Source of the DNA: a virus
Virus record (IMG/VR): IMGVR_UViG_3300005821_000004
Span: 1-40,733 of that record
Direction: 5' to 3' (one strand)
DNA: 40,733 nucleotides
The first letter of the stretch is position 1. Each line of letters begins with the position of its first letter. This document shows, one piece after another, positions 29,338 to 38,089 of this stretch. Under the pieces are notes generated by a model that saw only the letters and a program-made list of their open reading frames with translations, had not been told where the DNA came from and did not search any database. Both the position numbers and the translations under genes were made by a program.

Positions 29338-31053
29338 ATGGCTACAATGTTTCAAATAATACAATTTTTAGATGGCAATGGCGATCCATATGATAGTGGT
29401 GCTGTTTTTTGGTATGAAGCTGGTACATCTACGCCTAAAGACACATGGGTAGATGAGGCTGAGTCGGCACCTGCTGCTAATCCTGTCCTTTTAGATAGTG
29501 ATGGACGTCCTGATCATGGAAGTGGTCCAGCTGCCATGTGGTTGCGCGGTTCATATAAAATGGTATTAAAAACCGGCCCAAATCCTACTGATCCTACTAT
29601 CATTACTGTTGATTATATCAACTTATATGATCAGATATATTTTACTGGTCTTACAGCAACTATTGCTGATTTAAACTCTACGTCTACTGTTGCTTTATTA
29701 AAAACTACTACTTATACAATAGCAATAGCAGATAGAGGAAAAACAATATTGGCAGATGCATCAGGTGGAGCTTTTACTATAAATCTTCCGCCTGCTGCAA
29801 TTGCTGGAGATAAATTCAAAGTAATTATTAAGAAGATAGATAACTCAATTAATGCTGTAACAATAGATCCAAATGCCTCTGAAACTATCGACACAAGAAC
29901 AACTTATTTGCTATATGATTATTTTGATTTTATTGAGGTCCATTGTGACGGTTCTAATTGGTTCGTGGTTTCCTCCCAGATCCGCGGGACGATTAGGACC
30001 GTCACATCTGTTACTACTCTAACAATAGATGATAACAATAAGGTTATTAATGCTGATGCAACGGGTGGTGCTTTTGCAATAAATCTACCCTCTGCTATAA
30101 CTGTTGGTAAAGGATGGAGTGTAACGGTAAAAAAAATAGATTCTTCATCAAATGGAATAGCTCTCACTCCTATAGGAGGGCAAACGATTGATGATATAGC
30201 AAGTGCTTTATTAGCAACCCAATATTTCGCTTTAACAATTAAAAGTGATGGGGCAGCTTATTTTAGTATATCTGAATTTGCCTCTGTTACTGCCGCAGGA
30301 GGTTTGCCATTAGGTTATATATATGGATTTCCAATTGAAGTTGATGCAGGCGATATACAGCATGATATTAAAATTGGAGAAGGAATTGGTAGAGGAACAA
30401 ATAATTTAACTAATATGTCAATTGGTGCTGTTGGTTTAATAAAGAAAATAGATGCTTCATGGACTGCTGGTAATAATGCAGGAGGTTTTCCAACTGGCAT
30501 TAGCTTAAGCTCTAACGTAATATATCATTGTTTTGTAATAGCCACAGCTGCTGGCGAAACAGATGGGGGTTTTGATACTTCAATATCTGCCTCAAATTTA
30601 TTAGCAGATGCGACTGGATATGTGGATTATCTGCGAATAGGTTCTTTCTATACAAACGGAAGTTCTAATATAGAAGCGTTTCAAACGCTTTATTCATTAG
30701 GAAAAAGTAGGTATTTTCAATATAAATCTCCTCTTCTAATCTTTACTGGGCAGCCTCCTACAACTCCTACACTGATAACAGCGCCTGTCCCTACTGGAAT
30801 TATAACAAAAGCTGTAGGAATGATTATTATAGAAAGCGCTCCTTACATACCGGCTAATGCAACATATAATATTTATTCTACTTTTGAGAATGCACGGCCA
30901 GGTTTTCAAATATATGATTCACAAGGCTCTCTTCATGGTGGAGGTGCCCAATTTCATGTTTTTACCGATGTGAATAGAGAATTTTATTTTTATCAAACTG
31001 GTTCATCTACGGGAGTTACGGCAGAGCTATATCTATATGGCTGGGAAGAATAA
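29338..31053 (+). CDS. Tailspike / receptor-binding protein, 571 aa
   Basis: N-terminal domain (residues 1-100: FQIIQFLDGNGDPYDSGAVF, YEAGTSTPKDTWVDEAES, NPVLLDSDGRPDHG) is the common phage-tailspike attachment domain. Two related beta-modules follow at about 118-212 and 217-315 (ADASGGAFTINLPPA versus NADATGGAFAINLPSA), then a receptor-facing C-terminal region. No glycosidase catalytic residues can be identified. It attaches to the tail hub and probably recognises surface polysaccharide. Confidence 0.75.
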   Translation: MATMFQIIQFLDGNGDPYDSGAVFWYEAGTSTPKDTWVDEAESAPAANPVLLDSDGRPDHGSGPAAMWLRGSYKMVLKTGPNPTDPTIITVDYINLYDQIYFTGLTATIADLNSTSTVALLKTTTYTIAIADRGKTILADASGGAFTINLPPAAIAGDKFKVIIKKIDNSINAVTIDPNASETIDTRTTYLLYDYFDFIEVHCDGSNWFVVSSQIRGTIRTVTSVTTLTIDDNNKVINADATGGAFAINLPSAITVGKGWSVTVKKIDSSSNGIALTPIGGQTIDDIASALLATQYFALTIKSDGAAYFSISEFASVTAAGGLPLGYIYGFPIEVDAGDIQHDIKIGEGIGRGTNNLTNMSIGAVGLIKKIDASWTAGNNAGGFPTGISLSSNVIYHCFVIATAAGETDGGFDTSISASNLLADATGYVDYLRIGSFYTNGSSNIEAFQTLYSLGKSRYFQYKSPLLIFTGQPPTTPTLITAPVPTGIITKAVGMIIIESAPYIPANATYNIYSTFENARPGFQIYDSQGSLHGGGAQFHVFTDVNREFYFYQTGSSTGVTAELYLYGWEE

Positions 31054-31065
31054 GGAGGACAAAAC

Positions 31066-31203
31066 ATGAAATATATATTGTTCCCATTAATTTTAATTAA
31101 CACAACATGTTTAGGTTCTCCTTTATACCAAGGAGTTTTATCTATAAATGGCGGGCTAGGTAACACGAAACTTTCAATAAATTATTCTAACGGAGGAAAT
31201 TAA
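31066..31203 (+). CDS. Small secreted protein, 45 aa
   Basis: Begins with a signal-peptide-like stretch (MKYILFPLILINTTCLGSPL), Cys15 being near the cleavage point, though the lipobox is not canonical. The remaining 25 residues are Gly/Asn/Ser-rich (GVLSINGGLGNTKLSINYSN). A very good ribosome site AAGGAGG precedes it. It is inserted between tailspike and fibre genes. Possible role: superinfection exclusion or receptor masking; no direct evidence. Confidence 0.55.
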   Translation: MKYILFPLILINTTCLGSPLYQGVLSINGGLGNTKLSINYSNGGN

Positions 31204-31204
31204 A

Positions 31205-33529
31205 ATGGCTAACAAAAATAATCCTATTGGTGGAAAACCGATAAATAACCTAGTTGCCTGTGATTATAATGCTAAATCTAATAAATATTATATCCCAGCC
31301 TCTGACACAGATGACATATGGATAAACGACTTTGTAGTATTAACCAATACTTCAAATGACGATGGAATCCCTATTATTAGAAAGGCTGTAGCTGGAGATG
31401 AACTTTTAGGAGTAGTTGATGCAGTAAAAAGCATTCAAGAAAAAAACTCTTATATTTATCGCAAAGGGTCAGAAGAAAGAATTATATATGTTGTAGATGC
31501 TCCTTTTATAGAGTTTGAAATACAGGTAAATGGAACGATTACAAACGCTGATATAGGTAAGTTTGCAGATATTGAGGTTGGCGCTGGTAATGCAGCAACC
31601 GGAATATCAGGAACTCAACTAGACTTAGCTACTTTGTCAACTGATTCTGGACAATTAAAAATATTAGGCATATTAGAGAGGGAAAAAAACGAATGGGGTG
31701 CGCTTGCCCACGTAAGATGTTTTATTTATGATCATCAATCCGGAAGTAGTACTGATATTTTTCAAAGAGTAGGTAGTACTATTTCTCCCGTAAATAGTGG
31801 CGATGATCTTGATATGGGTACTGGAGATGTTACAGCTACCAATGCACATTTTACTGGCAAATTAACCGTAGATGGCGCAATTGATCCTACTGCATTGATT
31901 TTAGATGGTCAAGCTGTTGCGCCCGGCACAGATAACGGAACCATCTACTATGATAGCGTAAGCACTACTTTTAAGTTTAGGGAAAATGGGTCATGGAGCG
32001 AATTAGATAAAGCTAATCTCACAGATGAACAACAAGTGTATTCTATAGGAGTTGAAGGACTAGCTACAAATAGCGGACTTAATGTAGATGAGAAGATGGA
32101 TCAGCCAGCAACTGCTATTGCGGCTATTAGTACGCTTCGTGGTGGAGCATGGACTCCGAGTGCTGATGAAGCAGTTACAATAGACTGTCGAGATAGTGGC
32201 ACCTATGGCCTTATTTCAATAAAAGCTGATGTTACGCAATATATAAATGTCAACATGGAATCAGCTAGATGTGTAGATACTGTCTCGGTAGCTGCTGTAT
32301 CTTTAACAGACAACACTTATGTTTGCTGTAAAGAGATTATTAGCAATATTGCTTCTGGGGGGTCAGCAGCTATTTCTAAATATGCTGGTAGTGGTTCGGC
32401 GACTGTAAGAACGCAACTTGCTCAATCAAGTGCTGGTGCATATTCTAACGTTGGAATTGAAGTGTTAGTCGGTGAGCTAATCACTTATGTTGATCATATT
32501 GTAGTAAATGCTGGCGAAAATGGAATTAATTTAGCTAATGGGACATCCCTTTATCACAAAGGGATCAGCTGTCCTTATGATATAACAATAGGAGATAATT
32601 GCACTGCGATAATAGAATTAGACACATTAGGAACTACGCCTGATACTGGAAATATTAATTTGGGCGAAGGCTCTTATTTATATTTAAAAGTGCATGGCAA
32701 CTGGGCTGGAAGTCTATTAAATACGAGAGGAATAAATACCATATTTAGTGCTATTATTGGCAATAGAACAGCAGTTTCAAATGATTACAATAGTACTGGA
32801 AGCTCTACTTCAATGTTAGTTTTAGGTAATGGAACTAATCCATCTGATCAAAAATTATATTTAGAGACTGGTAGAGCGATTGTTAGGGAAACGTATTTTG
32901 CTAATCTTAAATTTGATTATTTATATACATATACTTACACATCATCAGGTGGTTACAGTAATGGTTACTCTCAGATTATTAGATTGAATTCCAGCAGCTC
33001 TGAAACATTAACATTTAATGAAAATAGTGGAGATATAAGTAACTCATGGGTTCAGGCAGGTTTTGCTTATATTGTGAATGTAAATACAGGAGCGTGGACT
33101 ATAGCCGAAGGGACAGCTACTATTAAAAGTAATCGCCCCCTAACTCCTATTGAACCTAACGAAACTGTTTTTGTAGTTAGAGAATCTAAAACTAACTATC
33201 ATCTAATGAGATCAGAATTAAATAAAAGAACTGATGCTGGGGCGGCTAATTATAATCCATCTGTATTAACCTCAGATCGTATTATTACTGCTAATAATAG
33301 TGCGGCCCCTAGAAATATAATTATTTCAACAGAAGATGTTGAGTCAGGATCAACAACGACACCAAGAGTATTCACAATCAAGGACGAATATTTGAATGCA
33401 TTTACTAATAATCTAACAATAACACTAGAGAACGGTGGCACAATTGATGGAGCTGCGAGCCTTGTTATGTCAGCAGATGGTGATTCAGTTGAGCTTTATT
33501 CAACAGGAACAAATTGTTTTGTAAAATAG
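31205..33529 (+). CDS. Fibre with decoration-like N-terminus, 774 aa
   Basis: Residues 1-180 are homologous to the putative head decoration protein at 17357. A linker FQRVGSTISPVNSGDDLDMG then links to a shaft (NAHFTGKLTVDGAIDPTALI) and a beta-helix-like body (residues 290-640), ending in a domain with TITLENGGTIDGAASLVMSA. The SGDDLDMGTGDV module occurs also in the next fibre. It is a receptor-binding or capsid-anchored fibre; the N-terminal homology points to the capsid surface. Confidence 0.7.
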   Translation: MANKNNPIGGKPINNLVACDYNAKSNKYYIPASDTDDIWINDFVVLTNTSNDDGIPIIRKAVAGDELLGVVDAVKSIQEKNSYIYRKGSEERIIYVVDAPFIEFEIQVNGTITNADIGKFADIEVGAGNAATGISGTQLDLATLSTDSGQLKILGILEREKNEWGALAHVRCFIYDHQSGSSTDIFQRVGSTISPVNSGDDLDMGTGDVTATNAHFTGKLTVDGAIDPTALILDGQAVAPGTDNGTIYYDSVSTTFKFRENGSWSELDKANLTDEQQVYSIGVEGLATNSGLNVDEKMDQPATAIAAISTLRGGAWTPSADEAVTIDCRDSGTYGLISIKADVTQYINVNMESARCVDTVSVAAVSLTDNTYVCCKEIISNIASGGSAAISKYAGSGSATVRTQLAQSSAGAYSNVGIEVLVGELITYVDHIVVNAGENGINLANGTSLYHKGISCPYDITIGDNCTAIIELDTLGTTPDTGNINLGEGSYLYLKVHGNWAGSLLNTRGINTIFSAIIGNRTAVSNDYNSTGSSTSMLVLGNGTNPSDQKLYLETGRAIVRETYFANLKFDYLYTYTYTSSGGYSNGYSQIIRLNSSSSETLTFNENSGDISNSWVQAGFAYIVNVNTGAWTIAEGTATIKSNRPLTPIEPNETVFVVRESKTNYHLMRSELNKRTDAGAANYNPSVLTSDRIITANNSAAPRNIIISTEDVESGSTTTPRVFTIKDEYLNAFTNNLTITLENGGTIDGAASLVMSADGDSVELYSTGTNCFVK

Positions 33530-33539
33530 GAGAATTAAT

Positions 33540-35966
33540 ATGTCACATATAGCGCTTTCTAAACATTGGGATCGAACTGGAACTACTTTAGAGCCAAAAA
33601 TTTCTGGTGATAACCTTGATATGGGTACTGGAGACGTTAATGCAGCAAACGTTGACGTCAGCGGCAATTATCAAATCTCTAATAATAGAATTCTTGCTAT
33701 AGATTCTGGGACTAGATCTCAACTTTTCGTGGGTTATCAAGCAGGACTTAATACAGAAATAGACGGAGATGCTTATAGAAACACCGCGATAGGGCATGAT
33801 GCATTAAAAACAAATATTAAAGGTGACTATAATACAGCCGTTGGATTTTCTAGTTTGAGCTTAAATGCTAACGATGCAGACGGTCTTAACACTGCAATAG
33901 GAGCATACTCTTTATGGCAAGCAACAGGTACTGGTAATACAGGATTAGGAAGTTATGTAGGATACAATCAGTCAGCTGGTGACAATAATGTATTGATTGG
34001 TGGTTATGCGGGAAATGGTGGTCCGTCAGGCACATATGCTAAAAGCAATAATACTATGATCGGTTATGCTTCTGGGCACAACTGTCTTACAGGAGATGGG
34101 AATGTATTTCTTGGTTATATGGCAGGTCTTGATGAGACAGGATCAAACAAACTATATATTGAAAATAGCAATAGTGCTTCACCGCTTATTTACGGTGAAT
34201 TTGATACTGATATAGTAGCAATAAATGGCACATTATCTGTTAATACTTCTTCGCCATTATACTCATTGCACGTTGCTGCTAATAGTTCTAATTTAGCTGT
34301 GGGATTATTGTTAGACAATGAGACCGGTGGTGCAACTTCAGGGACTGGTATTAGATTCCGTTCTTCTTCTGGAGAAGCAACAGACATTAGATGTAAATCA
34401 GCAGTGCTTTTTGAACGTACAGACGCTGGTGGAGTAGGATCATTACATTTAGCTGTGGAGGGAACTAATGATGATTCTAATGCTGCTTTTGCTGATGCAA
34501 AATTAACAATAGATAAAGATGGAGATGTTTTCTTAGCAAATAATCTAACTATTGGGTCTGGAGCAGCAGGTATTGATTATACACTGACGTTTGACGGCGA
34601 AGATAATGACGGAGTTATTACGTGGCTCGAGGACGAAGATGCTTTTGATATGTCTTGTGGGTTTAGCTTAAATGCCGGCCAAATAGTAACGGAATTTAGT
34701 ACTGACGGTACATTGGCAGGTGATTCTGATGCTGCTATTCCTACTGAAAAAGCAGTTAAAAAATATGTCGATGATACTGCTGGTGGACTTAATTATTGGA
34801 CTAGAGCCGTAACTACCATTTCTCCACTGACTGCTGGCGATGACCTTGATATGGGTAGTGGAACTATCACCACCACTGGTAAAATTACCGGTGGTGATTT
34901 AGACGTTACAGGTACTACTACGACACTTTTAGGTACTTCGATAGATACGACAGGTGGAAATTTTACTGTAAATGGAACAGGCGATATTAACATTGCTACA
35001 GACGCAAACACAAATACTGTTAATTTAGCATCAGGGGCTGGAATAAGAGCTGTTAATGTTGGTGGAGCTAATACGGACTTAGAGCTTACTGGATATGATT
35101 TCATGATCCGTAGCGTAGAGCTCCATTTTAGCGCCATAGACGGGAAAGGAGAATTGATTGTATGTGATGGTACGAAATCCAGAGCATTAATTGTCGGTAA
35201 TAACGATGAAGTTCTTACTGCTGATAGTGCAACATCTACCGGTCTGAAATGGGCTGCTATTCCTTCAGTTTATTGGACTAGAGCCGTAACTACCATTTCT
35301 CCACTGACTGCTGGCGATGACCTTGATATGGGTTCGGGTGAGATAATAACCACTGACACGATTACTTGTGGAGATTTATATATTGCAGGGAGTACACCTA
35401 CACTTAGATTTAATGACAGCAATAGTGATAATTACTTTATAAAAACTGATGGTGATGATGAACTTCACTTTTCTAGCGATGAGGGTGGGGATAATGCTTA
35501 TTTCAGATTCTTTTCAAAAGATGGAGATGGAACAGATACAGTTGCAATTAATTTATTTGGAGTTGGATCAAGTTCAGATTATACCAACCAAGAGGCTTTA
35601 AAAATTGAGTATAATACTGGTTATGAGTTGTTTCAGATTTACTCTAGTAATACTGGTACTGGAACTCTCCAAGCTTTACGATTAGGTGCTGGAACTTACG
35701 TCACTCAAAATCAATTAAGTCTATCCACAGACGGACGTGTTGGCATGACTGTTGCTGCTCCTTTAGCACAATTACATATTGACCAAAAAGAAGATGATGA
35801 AGCAATTCCAGTATTAGCATTAGATCAAGCGGATATATCTGAGGGATTTATTAACTTCATAGGCAGCGATAGAGGTGTTATCACTGGAGCAACAGATTCC
35901 GTAGAGTCAGTAAGAGTGGAAGTTAACGGAACAGTGCGCAGAATAGCAGTTTATGCAGACGCATAA
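33540..35966 (+). CDS. Large tail fibre, 808 aa
   Basis: Starts with the module ISGDNLDMGTGDV, then YadA-head-like repeats (RNTAIGHDALKTNIKGDYNT, GLNTAIGAYSLW, GNTGLGSYVGYNQSAGDNNV) at about residues 75-185. These are known from trimeric adhesins and phage fibres. Next come beta-rich shaft and a KKYVDDTAGG element near residue 415. Two copies of YWTRAVTTISPLTAGDDLDM occur at about residues 419 and 578, encoded by a 63-bp exact repeat. Probably a homotrimeric receptor-binding fibre. Confidence 0.8.
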   Translation: MSHIALSKHWDRTGTTLEPKISGDNLDMGTGDVNAANVDVSGNYQISNNRILAIDSGTRSQLFVGYQAGLNTEIDGDAYRNTAIGHDALKTNIKGDYNTAVGFSSLSLNANDADGLNTAIGAYSLWQATGTGNTGLGSYVGYNQSAGDNNVLIGGYAGNGGPSGTYAKSNNTMIGYASGHNCLTGDGNVFLGYMAGLDETGSNKLYIENSNSASPLIYGEFDTDIVAINGTLSVNTSSPLYSLHVAANSSNLAVGLLLDNETGGATSGTGIRFRSSSGEATDIRCKSAVLFERTDAGGVGSLHLAVEGTNDDSNAAFADAKLTIDKDGDVFLANNLTIGSGAAGIDYTLTFDGEDNDGVITWLEDEDAFDMSCGFSLNAGQIVTEFSTDGTLAGDSDAAIPTEKAVKKYVDDTAGGLNYWTRAVTTISPLTAGDDLDMGSGTITTTGKITGGDLDVTGTTTTLLGTSIDTTGGNFTVNGTGDINIATDANTNTVNLASGAGIRAVNVGGANTDLELTGYDFMIRSVELHFSAIDGKGELIVCDGTKSRALIVGNNDEVLTADSATSTGLKWAAIPSVYWTRAVTTISPLTAGDDLDMGSGEIITTDTITCGDLYIAGSTPTLRFNDSNSDNYFIKTDGDDELHFSSDEGGDNAYFRFFSKDGDGTDTVAINLFGVGSSSDYTNQEALKIEYNTGYELFQIYSSNTGTGTLQALRLGAGTYVTQNQLSLSTDGRVGMTVAAPLAQLHIDQKEDDEAIPVLALDQADISEGFINFIGSDRGVITGATDSVESVRVEVNGTVRRIAVYADA
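34794..34856 (+). repeat. 63-bp exact direct repeat, copy 1
   Basis: TATTGGACTAGAGCCGTAAC to ATATGGGT, identical to 35271-35333, 477 bp apart and in the same frame of the fibre gene. Recombination between them would delete or duplicate 159 codons. Confidence 0.95.
35271..35333 (+). repeat. 63-bp exact direct repeat, copy 2
   Basis: Identical to 34794-34856. The protein module it encodes is a diverged relative of the linker at the start of this fibre and in the fibre at 31205. Confidence 0.95.
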
Positions 35967-35993
35967 TAATAACAAAAAAAATAGGAGAATATT

Positions 35994-36554
35994 ATGACAC
36001 TACAAGAATTTTTAACTGCGGTCGGGAAAGTAGAATCTGATATATGGAGTTATACAACTGAGGCACAGGCATTAGCGGCTATAGCCGTCGATCCTACAAA
36101 TTTATCGTATGTAGATTCAGCAGCAAAAACAACAGCCGTATATTTAGCAGCCGTGCAGGCAGATGGTTTATTATTAGAGAGCGTTCCTGCACTAGACCAG
36201 ACCAGTGCAATATGTTCAGCAGCTATACAGCAAAACGTTGATGCACTGGCTTTTGTTGCAACGCAAACAGAGGCATTGTGTTTAGAGGCAGTAGAGATAG
36301 ATGGAAAGGCACTTCGCCATATTAGAGGAACCATAACAGGAGCAGTGGCTTTAAAAGCCGTAGAACAGAACGGAAGGGCGTTGAGATTCGTTCCAGTCGA
36401 AGTGCAAACAGAAGCTATATGTAATGCTGCAGTAACGGAGAACGGAAGAGCTTTAAAATTTGTTAAAATAATACAGACTCAATCCATGTGTCAGACAGCA
36501 GTTAATGAAAGTGGACCTGCAATAAAGTGGGTGGACAAATCAATATTTGATTAA
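35994..36554 (+). CDS. DUF4116-like repeat protein, 186 aa
   Basis: Built from about seven repeats of 22-24 residues with the pattern A-[IVL]-C-x-x-A-V-x-x-x-G-x-A-L-x-x-V, for example ALKAVEQNGRALRFVPVEVQ and AICNAAVTENGRALKFVKII. These resemble DUF4116 repeats known from Legionella and other amoeba-associated bacteria. No signal or membrane segment. After the fibre genes it might be a virion tip protein, chaperone or effector carried as cargo. Good ribosome site AGGAGAATATT. Confidence 0.75.
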   Translation: MTLQEFLTAVGKVESDIWSYTTEAQALAAIAVDPTNLSYVDSAAKTTAVYLAAVQADGLLLESVPALDQTSAICSAAIQQNVDALAFVATQTEALCLEAVEIDGKALRHIRGTITGAVALKAVEQNGRALRFVPVEVQTEAICNAAVTENGRALKFVKIIQTQSMCQTAVNESGPAIKWVDKSIFD

Positions 36555-36588
36555 ATATTAAGTATATAATTACAATAATGCTATAATT

Positions 36589-37059
36589 ATGAGTATGTAT
36601 AATTACAGTACAATTTCGAATGATAGTCTATTATCATGCCACCCAGAACTGCAGCTTGTTTTTAGAATAGTATTAGAGACATATGACCACTCTATTTTGG
36701 TTGGGTATCGCGGAAAAGATGCACAAGAAGCTGCTTTTAAAGCCGGTAAGAGTAAAGTTCATTATCCCTTTGGCAAACATAATAAAAAACCATCATTGGC
36801 AGTTGATGTCGCGCCATATCCAGTAGATTGGGCATTATTAAATAAAAAAAACAAGACAGATGAAGAATGGAAATTGTATCGTAAAGAAATATATAAATTC
36901 TATCATTTTGCTGGCTTTGTAGAGGGGATTGCTAGACGTTTATTGAAAGAAGGACGTATCTTGCATAAAATCAGGTGGGGTGGCGATTGGGATAGCGATC
37001 ATGATTTTTCAGATCAAAATTTCGATGATTTAGTCCATTATGAGTTAATTGGAAGATAG
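36589..37059 (+). CDS. M15-family peptidoglycan endopeptidase (endolysin)
   Basis: A 156-aa zinc peptidase like T5 endolysin and small phage D-alanyl-D-alanine-type peptidases. Likely zinc ligands are H64 (FGKHNKKPSLAVDVAPYP), D73 in the same motif and H150 (LVHYEL), with RWGGDWDSDHDF near residue 130. It cleaves peptide cross-bridges of the wall at lysis. There is no signal peptide, so it needs the holin at 37661. No strong ribosome site; TATAAT at 36565 and 36582 lie just upstream, so a short-leader transcript is possible. Confidence 0.85.
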   Translation: MSMYNYSTISNDSLLSCHPELQLVFRIVLETYDHSILVGYRGKDAQEAAFKAGKSKVHYPFGKHNKKPSLAVDVAPYPVDWALLNKKNKTDEEWKLYRKEIYKFYHFAGFVEGIARRLLKEGRILHKIRWGGDWDSDHDFSDQNFDDLVHYELIGR

Positions 37060-37092
37060 CATTATTTTTGATCAAAAAAAAGGAGTCAAAAT

Positions 37093-37368
37093 ATGAAATT
37101 ATTACTAGACAAAAATTTAATAGGATTAGATGGGAAAGATTTACCAGATGCTAATATGGGAAAAATTTTAGCAAATTCCCTAGTAAATAATACTGGAGCA
37201 GACGCTATTAAATATCTAGACTGGGCTTTAAAATTATACAATAGTGAGGAAATACAACTGGATGATGCTGATTATAAAAAAATATATAAAGAAGTAGAAA
37301 ATAATAAACAGTTTACAAGACTCGTTATCGCTCAGATTCTTAAAGAAATGGAGAGACAAAATGTTTAA
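37093..37368 (+). CDS. Hypothetical protein, 91 aa
   Basis: Acidic, helical protein (LIGLDGKDLPDANMGKILAN and YLDWALKLYNSEEIQLDDAD). The pattern resembles small phage proteins found near tail and lysis genes in many siphoviruses and podoviruses. Ribosome site AAAGGAG. Overlaps the next start by 8 bases. No function assigned. Confidence 0.7.
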   Translation: MKLLLDKNLIGLDGKDLPDANMGKILANSLVNNTGADAIKYLDWALKLYNSEEIQLDDADYKKIYKEVENNKQFTRLVIAQILKEMERQNV

Positions 37369-37660
37369 TATATTTAATTGGCGATGGTTAAAGCAACTTG
37401 GTTTTAATAAACTTTTTAATGCAGGAGATGCTCTTGCCGATAAAACTGATAATGTTTGGGATGATGAAGTAATTGCTGTGGCAAGAGAAGATTTTAAGCC
37501 AATTATTACCGAAAACGGAGCGATTCCTAGATGTAGCCGTACTTTTTTACTGCATTTCTTACAGATATCTGTTGAATATGCAAAAAAACATAAGACATGT
37601 GATTGGTTATGGGATTGGTTAAGAGAGGCGCAAAAAATCTTAAGCGAAATTGAACTCTAA
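37361..37660 (+). CDS. Hypothetical protein, 99 aa
   Basis: Trp-rich N- and C-terminal ends (MFNIFNWRWLKQLGF and TCDWLWDWLREAQKIL) flanking a helical core. No signal or obvious transmembrane helix. It overlaps its upstream neighbour and touches the holin gene (stop then ATG). It sits in the lysis cassette, so a regulatory or accessory lysis role is possible but unproven. Confidence 0.65.
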   Translation: MFNIFNWRWLKQLGFNKLFNAGDALADKTDNVWDDEVIAVAREDFKPIITENGAIPRCSRTFLLHFLQISVEYAKKHKTCDWLWDWLREAQKILSEIEL

Positions 37661-38089
37661 ATGAGTATTTTTAGTGCCATAGCTGCTATTTTTAGCGGCG
37701 GCATTGAGAAACCGATTAATGCTACCTTTAAAGGGCTTGATGAATTGTTCACCAGCGATGAAGAAATGGCCAAAGCTAATGCTAATTTAGAAAAAATCAA
37801 GCAGAATCCCGCGTTATGGGATTTCCTTATTCAATCAATAGAATCTAATAATAGAAGTGTTTTTGTGTCTGGAGCTAGACCTTTCATTTTTTGGGTAATA
37901 GGATTAAGTTTAGCATTATATTTAATCCCTCAATTTGGAATAATTGCATATTTATGGGCGCGAGAATGCTTAATCACTCATACATTAGCCCATTATCCGG
38001 TAGATTCTAAAGAATTAATAGAATTATTGGGGGCAGCTCTATCTCTATATGTATGTCGTGCTTTTGAAAAGGGGAAGGGAGGCAAATAA
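37661..38089 (+). CDS. Holin (3TM family)
   Basis: A 142-aa protein. The N-terminal 60 residues are soluble, with FKGLDELFTSDEEMAKANAN. Next is SGARPFIFWVIGLSLALYLI (about residues 70-89), the hallmark of the GTA-type 3TM holin family. More hydrophobic helices follow (FGIIAYLWAREC and IELLGAALSLYVCRAF). It would permeabilise the inner membrane to release the M15 endolysin. The stop overlaps the radical SAM start as TAATG. Confidence 0.82.
   Translation: MSIFSAIAAIFSGGIEKPINATFKGLDELFTSDEEMAKANANLEKIKQNPALWDFLIQSIESNNRSVFVSGARPFIFWVIGLSLALYLIPQFGIIAYLWARECLITHTLAHYPVDSKELIELLGAALSLYVCRAFEKGKGGK

Noticed and set aside
37066-37080. TTTTTGATCAAAAA palindrome as terminator
   Set aside because: The stem is almost only A/T and overlaps the ribosome-site region of the next gene, so it is unlikely to stop transcription.
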